From Paulinella micropora (Eukaryota > Cercozoa > Imbricatea > Euglyphida), in the NCBI GenBank assembly GCA_009731375.1, contig BJOX01000192.1:757233-793887 (forward strand): 36,655 bases of DNA, read 5' to 3'. The notes beneath the pieces were generated by a model. That model was given only the letters and a program-made list of their open reading frames with translations. It was not told the origin of the DNA and did no database searches. This document shows positions 1 through 10,468 of the stretch, in pieces (position 1 is the stretch's first letter; every line of letters begins with the position of its first letter). A program made the position numbers and the translations under genes.

Positions 1-84
1 TATCGTCAATTCTTCGTACTCCCCTCACGGGTGAGACGATGGAGGCGCATGTGCAGAAATGCATCAGCCATTGACAGAGAAGCA

Positions 85-85
85 C

Positions 86-119
<34 letters not shown>

Positions 120-214
120 CGAGGTACATGTCCAGAATCTGGATCCGATGTCATAGTCTGAGCAAACCCATTATTATTATTATTATTATCATTATTATTA
201 TTATTATTATTATT
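85..214. repeat. ATT trinucleotide microsatellites
   Basis: Two (ATT)n runs at about 85-117 and 171-214 flank about 50 bp of unique sequence. Further ATT-rich blocks lie near 925-1002. No gene is seen in positions 1-215. Confidence 0.9.
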
Positions 215-215
215 G

Positions 216-287
216 GACACCGTGATAGCCCAGTGGTCAAGTTCTACCATCTGGGCCCTGTCACCAGTTCGATTCCCGTCGGTGCCA
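216..287 (+). repeat. tRNA-derived element (SINE head or degenerate tRNA)
   Basis: A tRNA-like stretch directly follows an ATT microsatellite. An A-box-like TAGCCCAGTGG lies at 226-236 and a B-box-like AGTTCGATTCC at 266-276, at normal tRNA spacing. The ends GACACCG and CGGTGCC pair in 6 of 7 positions and are followed by A. The anticodon arm and T stem do not fold cleanly, so a functional tRNA is unlikely; a tRNA-derived SINE head or tRNA pseudogene fits better. The body would run into the assembly gap that starts at 312. Confidence 0.55.
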
Positions 288-311
288 CAAGTATTTTCAT
301 TGAACATACCG

Positions 312-686
312 NNNNNNNNNNNNNNNNNNNNNNNNNNNNNNNNNNNNNNNNNNNNNNNNNNNNNNNNNNNNNNNNNNNNNNNNNNNNNNNNNNNNNNNNN
401 NNNNNNNNNNNNNNNNNNNNNNNNNNNNNNNNNNNNNNNNNNNNNNNNNNNNNNNNNNNNNNNNNNNNNNNNNNNNNNNNNNNNNNNNNNNNNNNNNNNN
501 NNNNNNNNNNNNNNNNNNNNNNNNNNNNNNNNNNNNNNNNNNNNNNNNNNNNNNNNNNNNNNNNNNNNNNNNNNNNNNNNNNNNNNNNNNNNNNNNNNNN
601 NNNNNNNNNNNNNNNNNNNNNNNNNNNNNNNNNNNNNNNNNNNNNNNNNNNNNNNNNNNNNNNNNNNNNNNNNNNNNNNNNNNNNN
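312..686. other. Assembly gap (375 N)
   Basis: Run of undetermined bases. Missing 5' exon(s) of the sulfatase gene could lie here or upstream of the window. Confidence 0.99.
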
Positions 687-1144
687 TTTGAGCTGAAATT
701 TGCACAGTAGATAGTAGACCCATTATTTTGAGGGCTCCTGTGAATGGCTGAGTTTGCTCCGAGTCTGTTAAAGTTGTGCTCGTGAGATGGGAGGACAAGC
801 TACGTTGGGAAGAGGAGGGGGGGAGATGGGAGGACAAGCGACGTTGGGAAGAGGAGTGGGGCCGTGGAGGGGTGCGCGATTTCGCGCACCGCAAACCATC
901 CTTTCAGGTGTTGGCGCAGCCCCTAATTATTATTATCAATAATGATAGTAATCAGAGATCATTATTATTATTATTATCGCTTTTACTCTTATTATTATTA
1001 CTTCATGACCGGCTTCCGGCAGCAATCCCAGAACGTACATGCATACTAGATATATACATACTGTCTGTTTGTTGTATGTGCGGCAGCAACCCCAGAACGT
1101 GCATACATACCTACATATATACATACTGTCTGTTGTATGTAAAG
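687..1144. repeat. Non-coding stretch with tandem duplications and a perfect hairpin
   Basis: No coding exon is recognised. A 39-bp unit is repeated twice at about 784-862. GGTGCGCGATTTCGCGCACC at 871-890 is a perfect palindrome. ATT/TTA runs follow at about 925-1002. A roughly 60-bp unit beginning CGGCAGCAA is tandemly duplicated at 1018-1079 and 1081-1140, and ends just before the AG acceptor of the exon at 1145. Confidence 0.75.
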
Positions 1145-1750
1145 GCATCTTGCTCGATCGCTACTACTCGTACAAGATCTGTGGACCCTCCCGCTCCAGC
1201 CTGCAGAGTGGACGCCTCGCGGTATCTGTATCTATGTATGTGTATGTATGTGTATGTATGTATGTATGTATGTATGTATGCATGTATGTTGCATGTATGT
1301 ATTTATGTATGTATATATGTTTGTATGTATGTATGTATAGATGGATGGATAGATCCCATACGAATGAACAGATAGATACTAAGTACATGCATATAATTAT
1401 AAATGTGAATTGAATGTACATACTTTCTGTGTGTGTATCTATGTGTATATGTGGATATACGCTTATATGTAATTATGATAAGTGTTATTACTATTATGCC
1501 TGAAAGGTGTTGGGAGTGCGGGGTCTGCGACTAACTGCATGATTAGGCCTTAAAAATATTATTGTTATTATTATTACATCTAAGCGTACATACGCACAGG
1601 CATGAATTCCAACCAGCCATCCTTCCATCTGTTCATATACGTTTATCCCTACATTCATGCACACATACAGCCGCATGTGGCCACGAGCAACCAAGGCGCT
1701 ACGCGCTACAATGCGTCCGACCCCATGTCCGGCTATGTTGGCATTCCAAG
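1145..1750 (+). CDS. Sulfatase exons with the catalytic CxPSR signature
   Basis: Exon 1145-1221 starts after an AG acceptor in phase 1 and encodes GILLDRYYSYKICGPSRSS, then LQSGRLA. The Cys of CGPSR is the residue that becomes formylglycine. It ends GCG|GTATCT in phase 0. Exon 1671-1750 encodes PHVATSNQGATRYNASDP then MSGYVGIPR and ends CCAAG|GTACAT in phase 2. The intron between (1222-1670) holds a GTAT array and no other recognised feature. The intron after 1750 opens with a GATA/GGTA array to about 1890. Confidence 0.9.
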
Positions 1751-1761
1751 GTACATAGATG

Positions 1762-1794
<33 letters not shown>

Positions 1795-2918
1795 GTAGGT
1801 AGGTAGGTAGACAGGCAGGCAGGTAGGTAGATAGATAGATAGATAGATAGGTAGGTAGGTAGGTAGGTAGATAGGTAGATAGTTACATACATACTTACAT
1901 TCATACATACAACCGCCACGCCTGCCACTTCAATGTCTTGATCCAGCCATAGTGGCACTACTACTACTATTCTCATTAATTTGTTTGCACGTTTATTAAG
2001 GGTGCGGACTCGTTTGTGACTTTGGGTGAAAAAAATCAGCGAAAGTTCATCGTATTTAGGAGTTCACAGCGGAAAATTTTCCGGTTATTCGTCCACATCT
2101 TGAGAATGGTTTAGCCGAATCAAATTCCATTCCCCTTGAAGAACAGCTAAAATTTCCGCAAAATATCGTTTGTGCACTTACATGCACTGGTCTAAAATTG
2201 CAATCATAAATGGAAATCTTCCTTGAAAAAAAAAATCCGCGAAACCAGTAAAATTTTTGCCGAGGCTTTTTATGTATGTCTTGTTTCGATTTCATGCGAG
2301 TCCGCACCCTATATGATAACTTGATCTTATCTACCTGCGAACTTATCCACGTATTCACTTATTTATATATGCATGCATCTATGTATTGTTGTGTGTTCCA
2401 TAGTGGTGCTAGGTACTTGACGGATTTCGCCAACAGGCTGCACGAGGCTATCAGTCTTATGTTCTCATTTATTCAATGATCTACTTTCTTTACTTATTAT
2501 GTATATTTTTTACTGTGCTAGGTACGTGAAGGTTTCACCAACGAGCTGCACGGGGCTATTAGTTCTATGTACTAATTTATGTAATGATTTATTTGATATA
2601 TATATATTTTTCATTTAATTTACATATATATATACATATATATATATGTATGTATGTATACTTAATGTATGTATCCATCTAGGTACATGACGTTTTTTGC
2701 GGAGAAGCTACGTGACGTAGGCTAATATATATATATATTTATATATATATACTTATGTATGTATCCATCTAGGTACCTGACGGGTTTCGCTGAGAAGCTA
2801 CGTGACGTAGGCTATGTGATATTATATATATATATAATGTATATATGTATACTTATGTATGTATCCATCTAGGTACATGACGGGTTTCGCGGAGAAGCTA
2901 CGTGACGTAGGCTATGTG

Positions 2919-2970
<52 letters not shown>

Positions 2971-3119
2971 ACTTATGTATGTGTCCATCTAGGTACATGA
3001 CGGGTTTCGCGGAGAAGCTACGTGATGTAGGTATGCATATGTATATGTATATGTATTGTTATGTATATGTTATGTATATGCATATGTATATGCATATGTG
3101 TATGTGCATATGTATATGT

Positions 3120-3152
<33 letters not shown>

Positions 3153-4422
3153 TATAGGCTATGTGACGAGGTCGGTCGGAAAATGGGACGCAGGTATGTA
3201 TGCATCTTATTAATCTAAGGTATGTATGTATGCATATATAACTTATGCATTTGTAGGCATGGCTACTCCCGATCACGTCCCGTCTGGCAGAGGTCTATCT
3301 ATCTATCTAATCTATCTATCTATCCGGGGAGATGCAGAGGGCTAGCTCCTCAGTGCTCCGGCCTATAACCGAACCCCCTATAACGACGGCTTTGTGTCCG
3401 CCGTTGATCGCGCGCTGCGCAAGGGCTACAGGCAACCATCTCCCGACCGGGGCCGTGATGTAAAGGGTTGATGACGTTGGGGTTTGAGAAGTTAACTCAC
3501 AACGAGCGTGAACTCCCGAAACCTCGGCTTGATCATGGCATCATCTCCTTATGGCACACGCCCCTGGGGGAGTGCTTTTTTAGTGATTTTTCTGTACAGT
3601 TCAAAAGGGCTCGGCTACCTTTCGGCTTGAACTGGGCACGGGCACCAACCCGAGAGGATGGTTGGTGTGCAGCTTGTGAGGTGCTGAAAGTTCCTGTCCG
3701 GGGGTAGTTTCGGAGACTTATGATTTTAACAGCTATGCCACGCCGATAGATTAAACATATCTAACTATTTGTCTATCTGTCTGCTTACAGGCTACGATGA
3801 ATGGTACGGCTACTACCAACACGCCAACGACTACTGGTCCAAAACCACGGGCATTACCTCGACGGGCGAGATCGATAACTGCTTGGGGGTCACACAGTCG
3901 CACCTGTTTCTGGCAGCTTATTTTCAGCTACTAATATGGAAGTAGTAGTAGTAGCAGCAGCAGTAACTAGTGTTGGTGATAAAAAGCGCAATCATAATAA
4001 TGACAACAGTAATAGCTGTAGTAGTAGTAGTAGTAGAAGTAGTAGTAGTAGTAATAGTAGTAGTACTTACAGTAGTAGTAGTAGTAATAGTAGTTACAGT
4101 AGTGCTTTTCAGTATTCTGCATGTCTGTGGCTTATGCCTTGTGTGATTCGAACGCTCTCAAGCTGTTTAACCCTTATCCTGTCATGAGACACTTGTGTCC
4201 CTGAATCACAACCGCAAAATCTGCACAATTTTTGCGAAATGTCGACAAATTTTGCGGATTTTGTGGTGTAATTTGTGTCCCTGAATCACAACCGAAAAAT
4301 CTGCATAATTTTTGCGAAATGTCGGCAAGTTTGGCGGATTTTGCGGTGTGATTTAAAGACAAATGTGTCTCATGACAGCATAAGGGTTGATTAGCCTAGC
4401 CCATCTCGCAACCTGCGGTCGC

Positions 4423-4472
<50 letters not shown>

Positions 4473-5315
4473 GTAGGTAGGTAGACACTGACACAGTGCT
4501 TGAAGTAGTCGCTCATGAGACTAAGAACTACTACACTACAAGGCACTTTTTCCGGTTGGTGTAGGACTTCTTCTATGACTTGGCGCAAAAGAACGCAACG
4601 TACAGCGGCGGTGTTACCGATGAACGTGAATTGGGGGCATGGTCCTGCTATTCTATTTATATTATGTTGGCATTGCTGTGTTAATATGTATTATATTTTC
4701 TGTTTACGTATTTTAATTTATATGCATTCGCGTCAAAGGGCTTTGCTAGGGTGGAGTGTTTAAATTCCATAGACATCGTATGCATATTCAGTTATTAATG
4801 GCTTATTCACCTATTCATTTGTACATGCTCACATACTGACGCTGTTCGTATTCCTAGGATAATAATGTACTTGCCTATCTATGTTGGCATGTAGGTGCTC
4901 CAACTCTACAAGCGATGACCCCGAGTGCTACATAGAGCATCTGTTCAAGACAAAAGCTTTGGCCCAGCTCGACGCCTTCGATCCATGTAATACATATATA
5001 CATACACATGTACTTCAAACATCTCCACGTGTTTCCCTGTGTAGGTCTGTATACATGTATATTTTGTGTATGTGTGCATGTAGGTATATGTTATGTGCAT
5101 CTGCATGCATGTATTCATGCATATGGTGTGCATATTATATGTATGTGTGTACAGCAAAAGGCGACCCCCTGCTGATGTTTTTTTCCTTCCATTTGCTCCA
5201 TTCACCCCTGCAAGTGCCCCGGTATGTGTAAATGTACATATCAATAGTAGTAGTAGTAGTAGTAGTAGCAGCAACAACAACAACAACAACAGCAGAAGCA
5301 GAAACAGCAGCAGCA

Positions 5316-5351
<36 letters not shown>

Positions 5352-5657
5352 ACCGTCAAGGATGTGTTTTGCCTCTTCGCCACAAATATTAATACCATAA
5401 TATAATACCGTATTGCTCTTTGCTAACCCTTCTCCGTCTATAATATTACATGCCTATCTATCGATCTATCTACGCCACCACCGCATGGCTCTTTGCTAAC
5501 CATGCTCTGCCTATATGTCTATCTAGGTCTTATCTACGCCACCACCGCACGGCTCTTTGCTAACCATGCTCTGCCTATATGTCTATCTATCTAGGTCTTA
5601 CCTCTCTCGCATTGACGAGCTTGTGTACCCGTACGTCTTCGATAACGCCCAGCGGTC

Positions 5658-5715
<58 letters not shown>

Positions 5716-7955
5716 AAGAGATTAGAGATTAGAGATACAGATAGAGATAGAGATAGCGATAGAAATAGAGATAGAGGTAGAGGTTGAGTTCTCGACCATC
5801 TATCTATCTAACATACGGAGTGTGAAGAGAGGACAACAGAGGAAAGTGTACTATTATGATGCACGTAGACAGGTGGACGATAACAGTAATGTCTTGTTTT
5901 CAGAATATTCATTCAGGCTAAAGTATGTATGTATGTATGTATGTATGCGTATGTATGGCATGTATAGTATGTTAATAAACTAAATTCTTATTTAACTATC
6001 TATCTATCTAGCATTTAGCAACCGCAAAGTCAGAGAAAATCTAGCTTGTCGAGAAATAAATGAATATTATATATCTGCATATATATAATAATATATGTAT
6101 GTGTGTGAGTATCCATGTGCGTGGTGGATGAATCTATGTATCCAAATGACACAGGCGCCTGTACGCTGCCATGACACTGTACATGGACGATACAGTTAAC
6201 GCTTTGATCAGCAAATATCGGGAGAAGGGCATGTGGAAAGGTCTGGCAGTTTGGATCGATCGCAACAATCTTGGATCGCAGCAGGCTTGGGCATTCCTTT
6301 TTTTAATCCATCCATCTATTTATCTATATCTCCATCGCTATCTGTATCTACATTCATATGTATATATGTCTATAGTTTCTAGTATATATGTTTATGTGTA
6401 TATCTTTTTTTCACTGAGTATTCGTCTGTCCAAGCATGCTTGCCGCCTGAACTTGCTACGTTTAAAAGATTCGAATTTCAACCATTCTCATCAAGTGCTG
6501 TTGTTTGTACCTTATTATCTATCTATCGTGGCATGCAGACACCCTGGTGGTGTTCGCCTCAGACAATGGGGGGCCCATTTACATCAATGCGTCGGCCAAC
6601 AACTGGCCGCTTAAGGTACTGGCGAGCTTCGGAATCCTGAGCACATAAAAGCATTCACCGCCAATTACCTAGGTAATTACACTTGATCTGGTTGGCTTCC
6701 CGGGAAAATTCCCTGAATTTCGGAATTTCCCCGGGAAGCTAACCACAACAAGGGTAATTACCTAGGTAATTGGCAGTGATGCTTTTTTGTGAAGTTCTTA
6801 TTCAATTCAGTTCATTAAACAACAACTTCAAACGCTTCGTTCTCAGCCTTTGTGCCCATGACCCGTGAGAAGGGCTCGTTGCAAAGTTCTCATCGGAGCA
6901 ATCGTATGAGCTATTGCATCAAACAAAAGAGAAGAAGAAGGAAGAAGAAGAAGGAAGAAGGAAGAGGTTGAGAGCGATGCGTCAAAGTCATGGCTTATTG
7001 TACTTAAGAAGTATAAAATTTTATGGCTGAAAGGCATGTGTTGATATATGCGTGCGTATGCATGCGCATGCATGTACAGGGGGGTAAATATACCGACTTC
7101 GAGGGAGGTATTCGTATCAACTCATTCGTGAGCGGGGGTTACATCCCCAAAAATCGCAGAGGTAATATGTCTGTCCTGTTGTATGTATGTGCAAATTTAT
7201 GTATATACATATATATGAGCGGGGCTCGGGCTGTTATGTATGTGTGTATGTGCATGTATATGTATGTACATATATATGAGCGGGCCTCGAGCATCCCCGA
7301 GAACCGCAGGTGTTTGCGTGTGTAAACGTGTGTTGTCGTTTCTGCACCACCGACGCCACGTGCATGCGAGAGTGTGCTGGATGTAGCAAACAAACACATG
7401 AAATTGTTATGTATGTGCCTATGTAGTTAAGTGGTGACAATTGTCCAATAAACAGTTGAATATAGTAGTAATCCTAATAATAATAAGACTAGTAGTAGTA
7501 GCAATAATAATATTAAAAAGCAAATCGTGCGTGTGATAGGCACCGTGTATGAGGGAGTGGTCAGTGTGTCGGACTGGTACGGGATCTTTTGCGAGCTGGC
7601 CGGGGCGGACCCTACGGACTACAAAGCCATGGCAGCCAACGCAAAATACGGCAACTTGGGCATCCCCTTGCTGCCTCCCGTGGACAGCCTGCCGGGTGTG
7701 TATTTGTGTGTGTGTGTGTGTGTGTGAGCGAGAGAGAGAGATTCTGTGTCTGTGTCTGCCTGTATAATTCTATATATATATGTATGTAGTATACATAAAT
7801 TATAAATAATTGCCAACCTACCTACCTGTCCATCCCTCCATCTGCCTCTATCTATCCATCTAGGTATTTGGAACAAGATTATTTCCGGCAACCCGAATAC
7901 AGGTCTATCTATCTATCTGTATAAGGGGTGTAACAAAGTTTCTCGTCATACGTCA

Positions 7956-7989
<34 letters not shown>

Positions 7990-8002
7990 GGATGGATAGA
8001 TG

Positions 8003-8034
<32 letters not shown>

Positions 8035-8674
8035 TTTAGATAGATAGATAGACAGACAGATGGATGGATAGATAGATAGATAGATACCCTATCTTCCCTG
8101 TGCGATCGTGGCAGCCTATGGTGCAGGTTATATGCACAGCACGTAGAACAACCACAGATGAGTGTCCCTCAACCACACTTCCCACTCGCTCTCCCTGGCG
8201 AGAATTTAGAAAAGTTGGAAAGCTATCAAAAAAATCGGGTTTGACAAAATGCCCGTTTTCGAACTTTTGTACATTCTCGTCGGAGAGCGAGAGGGTTTGG
8301 TTGCAGGGTACATATCTGTGGGCATTGTGCGTGTTCTGCATATAAGCTGTGCAACAAAGGGCCACCCTCGGGACCAGGAGGTTATCTTTCCCTGAGCAAG
8401 CGCTGCAATCTGTAGCCCCGCAACCATACCCTACCACTCGCTCTCTGGCAAGGATTGAGACAAGTTTGAAAAAGGTCCGAAATGGACTGATTAGCTGCAT
8501 CCTTTACAAGGTCACGACCGCAGCACCCCAACAACTGCAGTGGCAAGGCAGCTTTCTCGAGGCGTGGAAGCAACAAGAGTATAAGAGTAAAGTCTTACAG
8601 TCCCAGAATGGCCATTTCTTTGACCGGATGCATAAAATTCCAACTTTTTCAAACAGTTTCGCCAGGAAGAGCGA

Positions 8675-8709
<35 letters not shown>

Positions 8710-9876
8710 NNNNNNNNNNNNNNNNNNNNNNNNNNNNNNNNNNNNNNNNNNNNNNNNNNNNNNNNNNNNNNNNNNNNNNNNNNNNNNNNNNNNNNNNNNN
8801 NNNNNNNNNNNNNNNNNNNNNNNNNNNNNNNNNNNNNNNNNNNNNNNNNNNNNNNNNNNNNNNNNNNNNNNNNNNNNNNNNNNNNNNNNNNNNNNNNNNN
8901 NNNNNNNNNNNNNNNNNNNNNNNNNNNNNNNNNNNNNNNNNNNNNNNNNNNNNNNNNNNNNNNNNNNNNNNNNNNNNNNNNNNNNNNNNNNNNNNNNNNN
9001 NNNNNNNNNNNNNNNNNNNNNNNNNNNNNNNNNNNNNNNNNNNNNNNNNNNNNNNNNNNNNNNNNNNNNNNNNNNNNNNNNNNNNNNNNNNNNNNNNNNN
9101 NNNNNNNNNNNNNNNNNNNNNNNNNNNNNNNNNNNNNNNNNNNNNNNNNNNNNNNNNNNNNNNNNNNNNNNNNNNNNNNNNNGGGGGGGGGGGGGGGGGG
9201 GGGGGGGGGGATGTGGTTGCGGGACACATCTGTGGGTGTTGTATGTGCTGTTGATATAACCTGCGCCACAGGGCTTGGGCAGGGAAGGATAGGGTTGAAG
9301 TACTGCAAGAAACATTTGTTACACCCCTTACATTTTCACCTATGTGTAGGCCGGGAGTTTCTCTATATCTCCGCTAACGCCTTGCTCATGTTTCCCTACA
9401 AACTGGTGACGGGTAAGCAGGAATATGCCAGCTGGCAAGGTACACATTAATATCATACAGCTTCCTTCTTTTTCTCCTCTTCGTTCTAGTTTCTTTCTCT
9501 ATCCAGGAGACCCAGAGCTCTTTACCCACTGCTCTTGCGTGTCTACCCAGGGCTGCAATATTTATACCCACATATATTGCACTCATAAATTCATGCATGA
9601 ATGCACATATATATATATATATCTGTCTATCGATCTATCTATCTATCTAACCCTAACTTCAATTGGACTAACGGCTTCCTTTTCTTTCTCTTCTTCCTTA
9701 TCCTCCCCACTCTCCATTCCTAAATTGCCTTTTTCTTCAACGTCCTTCCTCCTCTTCTTTTTTCCAGAACACAGTCTACCCGTGATTCCCATCCCGGACA
9801 CATGCACAGTACACAAATTACTGTTTGATGTGAAACTGCGTTCCTTTGCAAGGACTACATTCCTTTGCGACATCTC

Positions 9877-9922
<46 letters not shown>

Positions 9923-10061
9923 TGATGTGATCTATCTATCGAACTGCTCTCCCATTGGCTGCCCTGGCCTACATATGCACATACAACGTGAACGATACAA
10001 ATATACATGCATATACATTCGAATTACCTTTCATCAGCGGATTCTGATCCCAACAGTTTAA

Positions 10062-10131
<70 letters not shown>

Positions 10132-10292
10132 GGGGAGCTGTTTCCAAACTGCTCGTCCGTGCTTACCCAATCTCCCGGTATGCATGTATGCATGTCAATC
10201 TATGTCATGTATGTATATCATGCTTTTATGTGTTGTGTATATGTAAGGGAATGACCTCTATGTCTACGGCAAGAAAATCAGCTACCCCGAGG

Positions 10293-10331
<39 letters not shown>

Positions 10332-10430
10332 GTAGGTAGATAGATAGATAGATAATCGTTGTAATTGCTGCTATTGTTCTTGTTATAATTGCTAGTCCTT
10401 GTTTTTGTTATTGCAGTTGCTGCATCTATG

Positions 10431-10468
<38 letters not shown>

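Noticed and set aside
216-287. Functional tRNA gene
   Set aside because: A- and B-box-like sequences are present, but the anticodon and T arms do not fold properly and the acceptor stem has a mismatch.
4174-4362. Short - strand open frame with repeated SAKLADISQKLCRFF-like segments
   Set aside because: Comes from the internal duplication of the MITE-like element at 4169-4388.
8349-9450. Poly-Gly or poly-Pro proteins spanning the gap
   Set aside because: Translation of G homopolymers and N's; no evidence of a gene.
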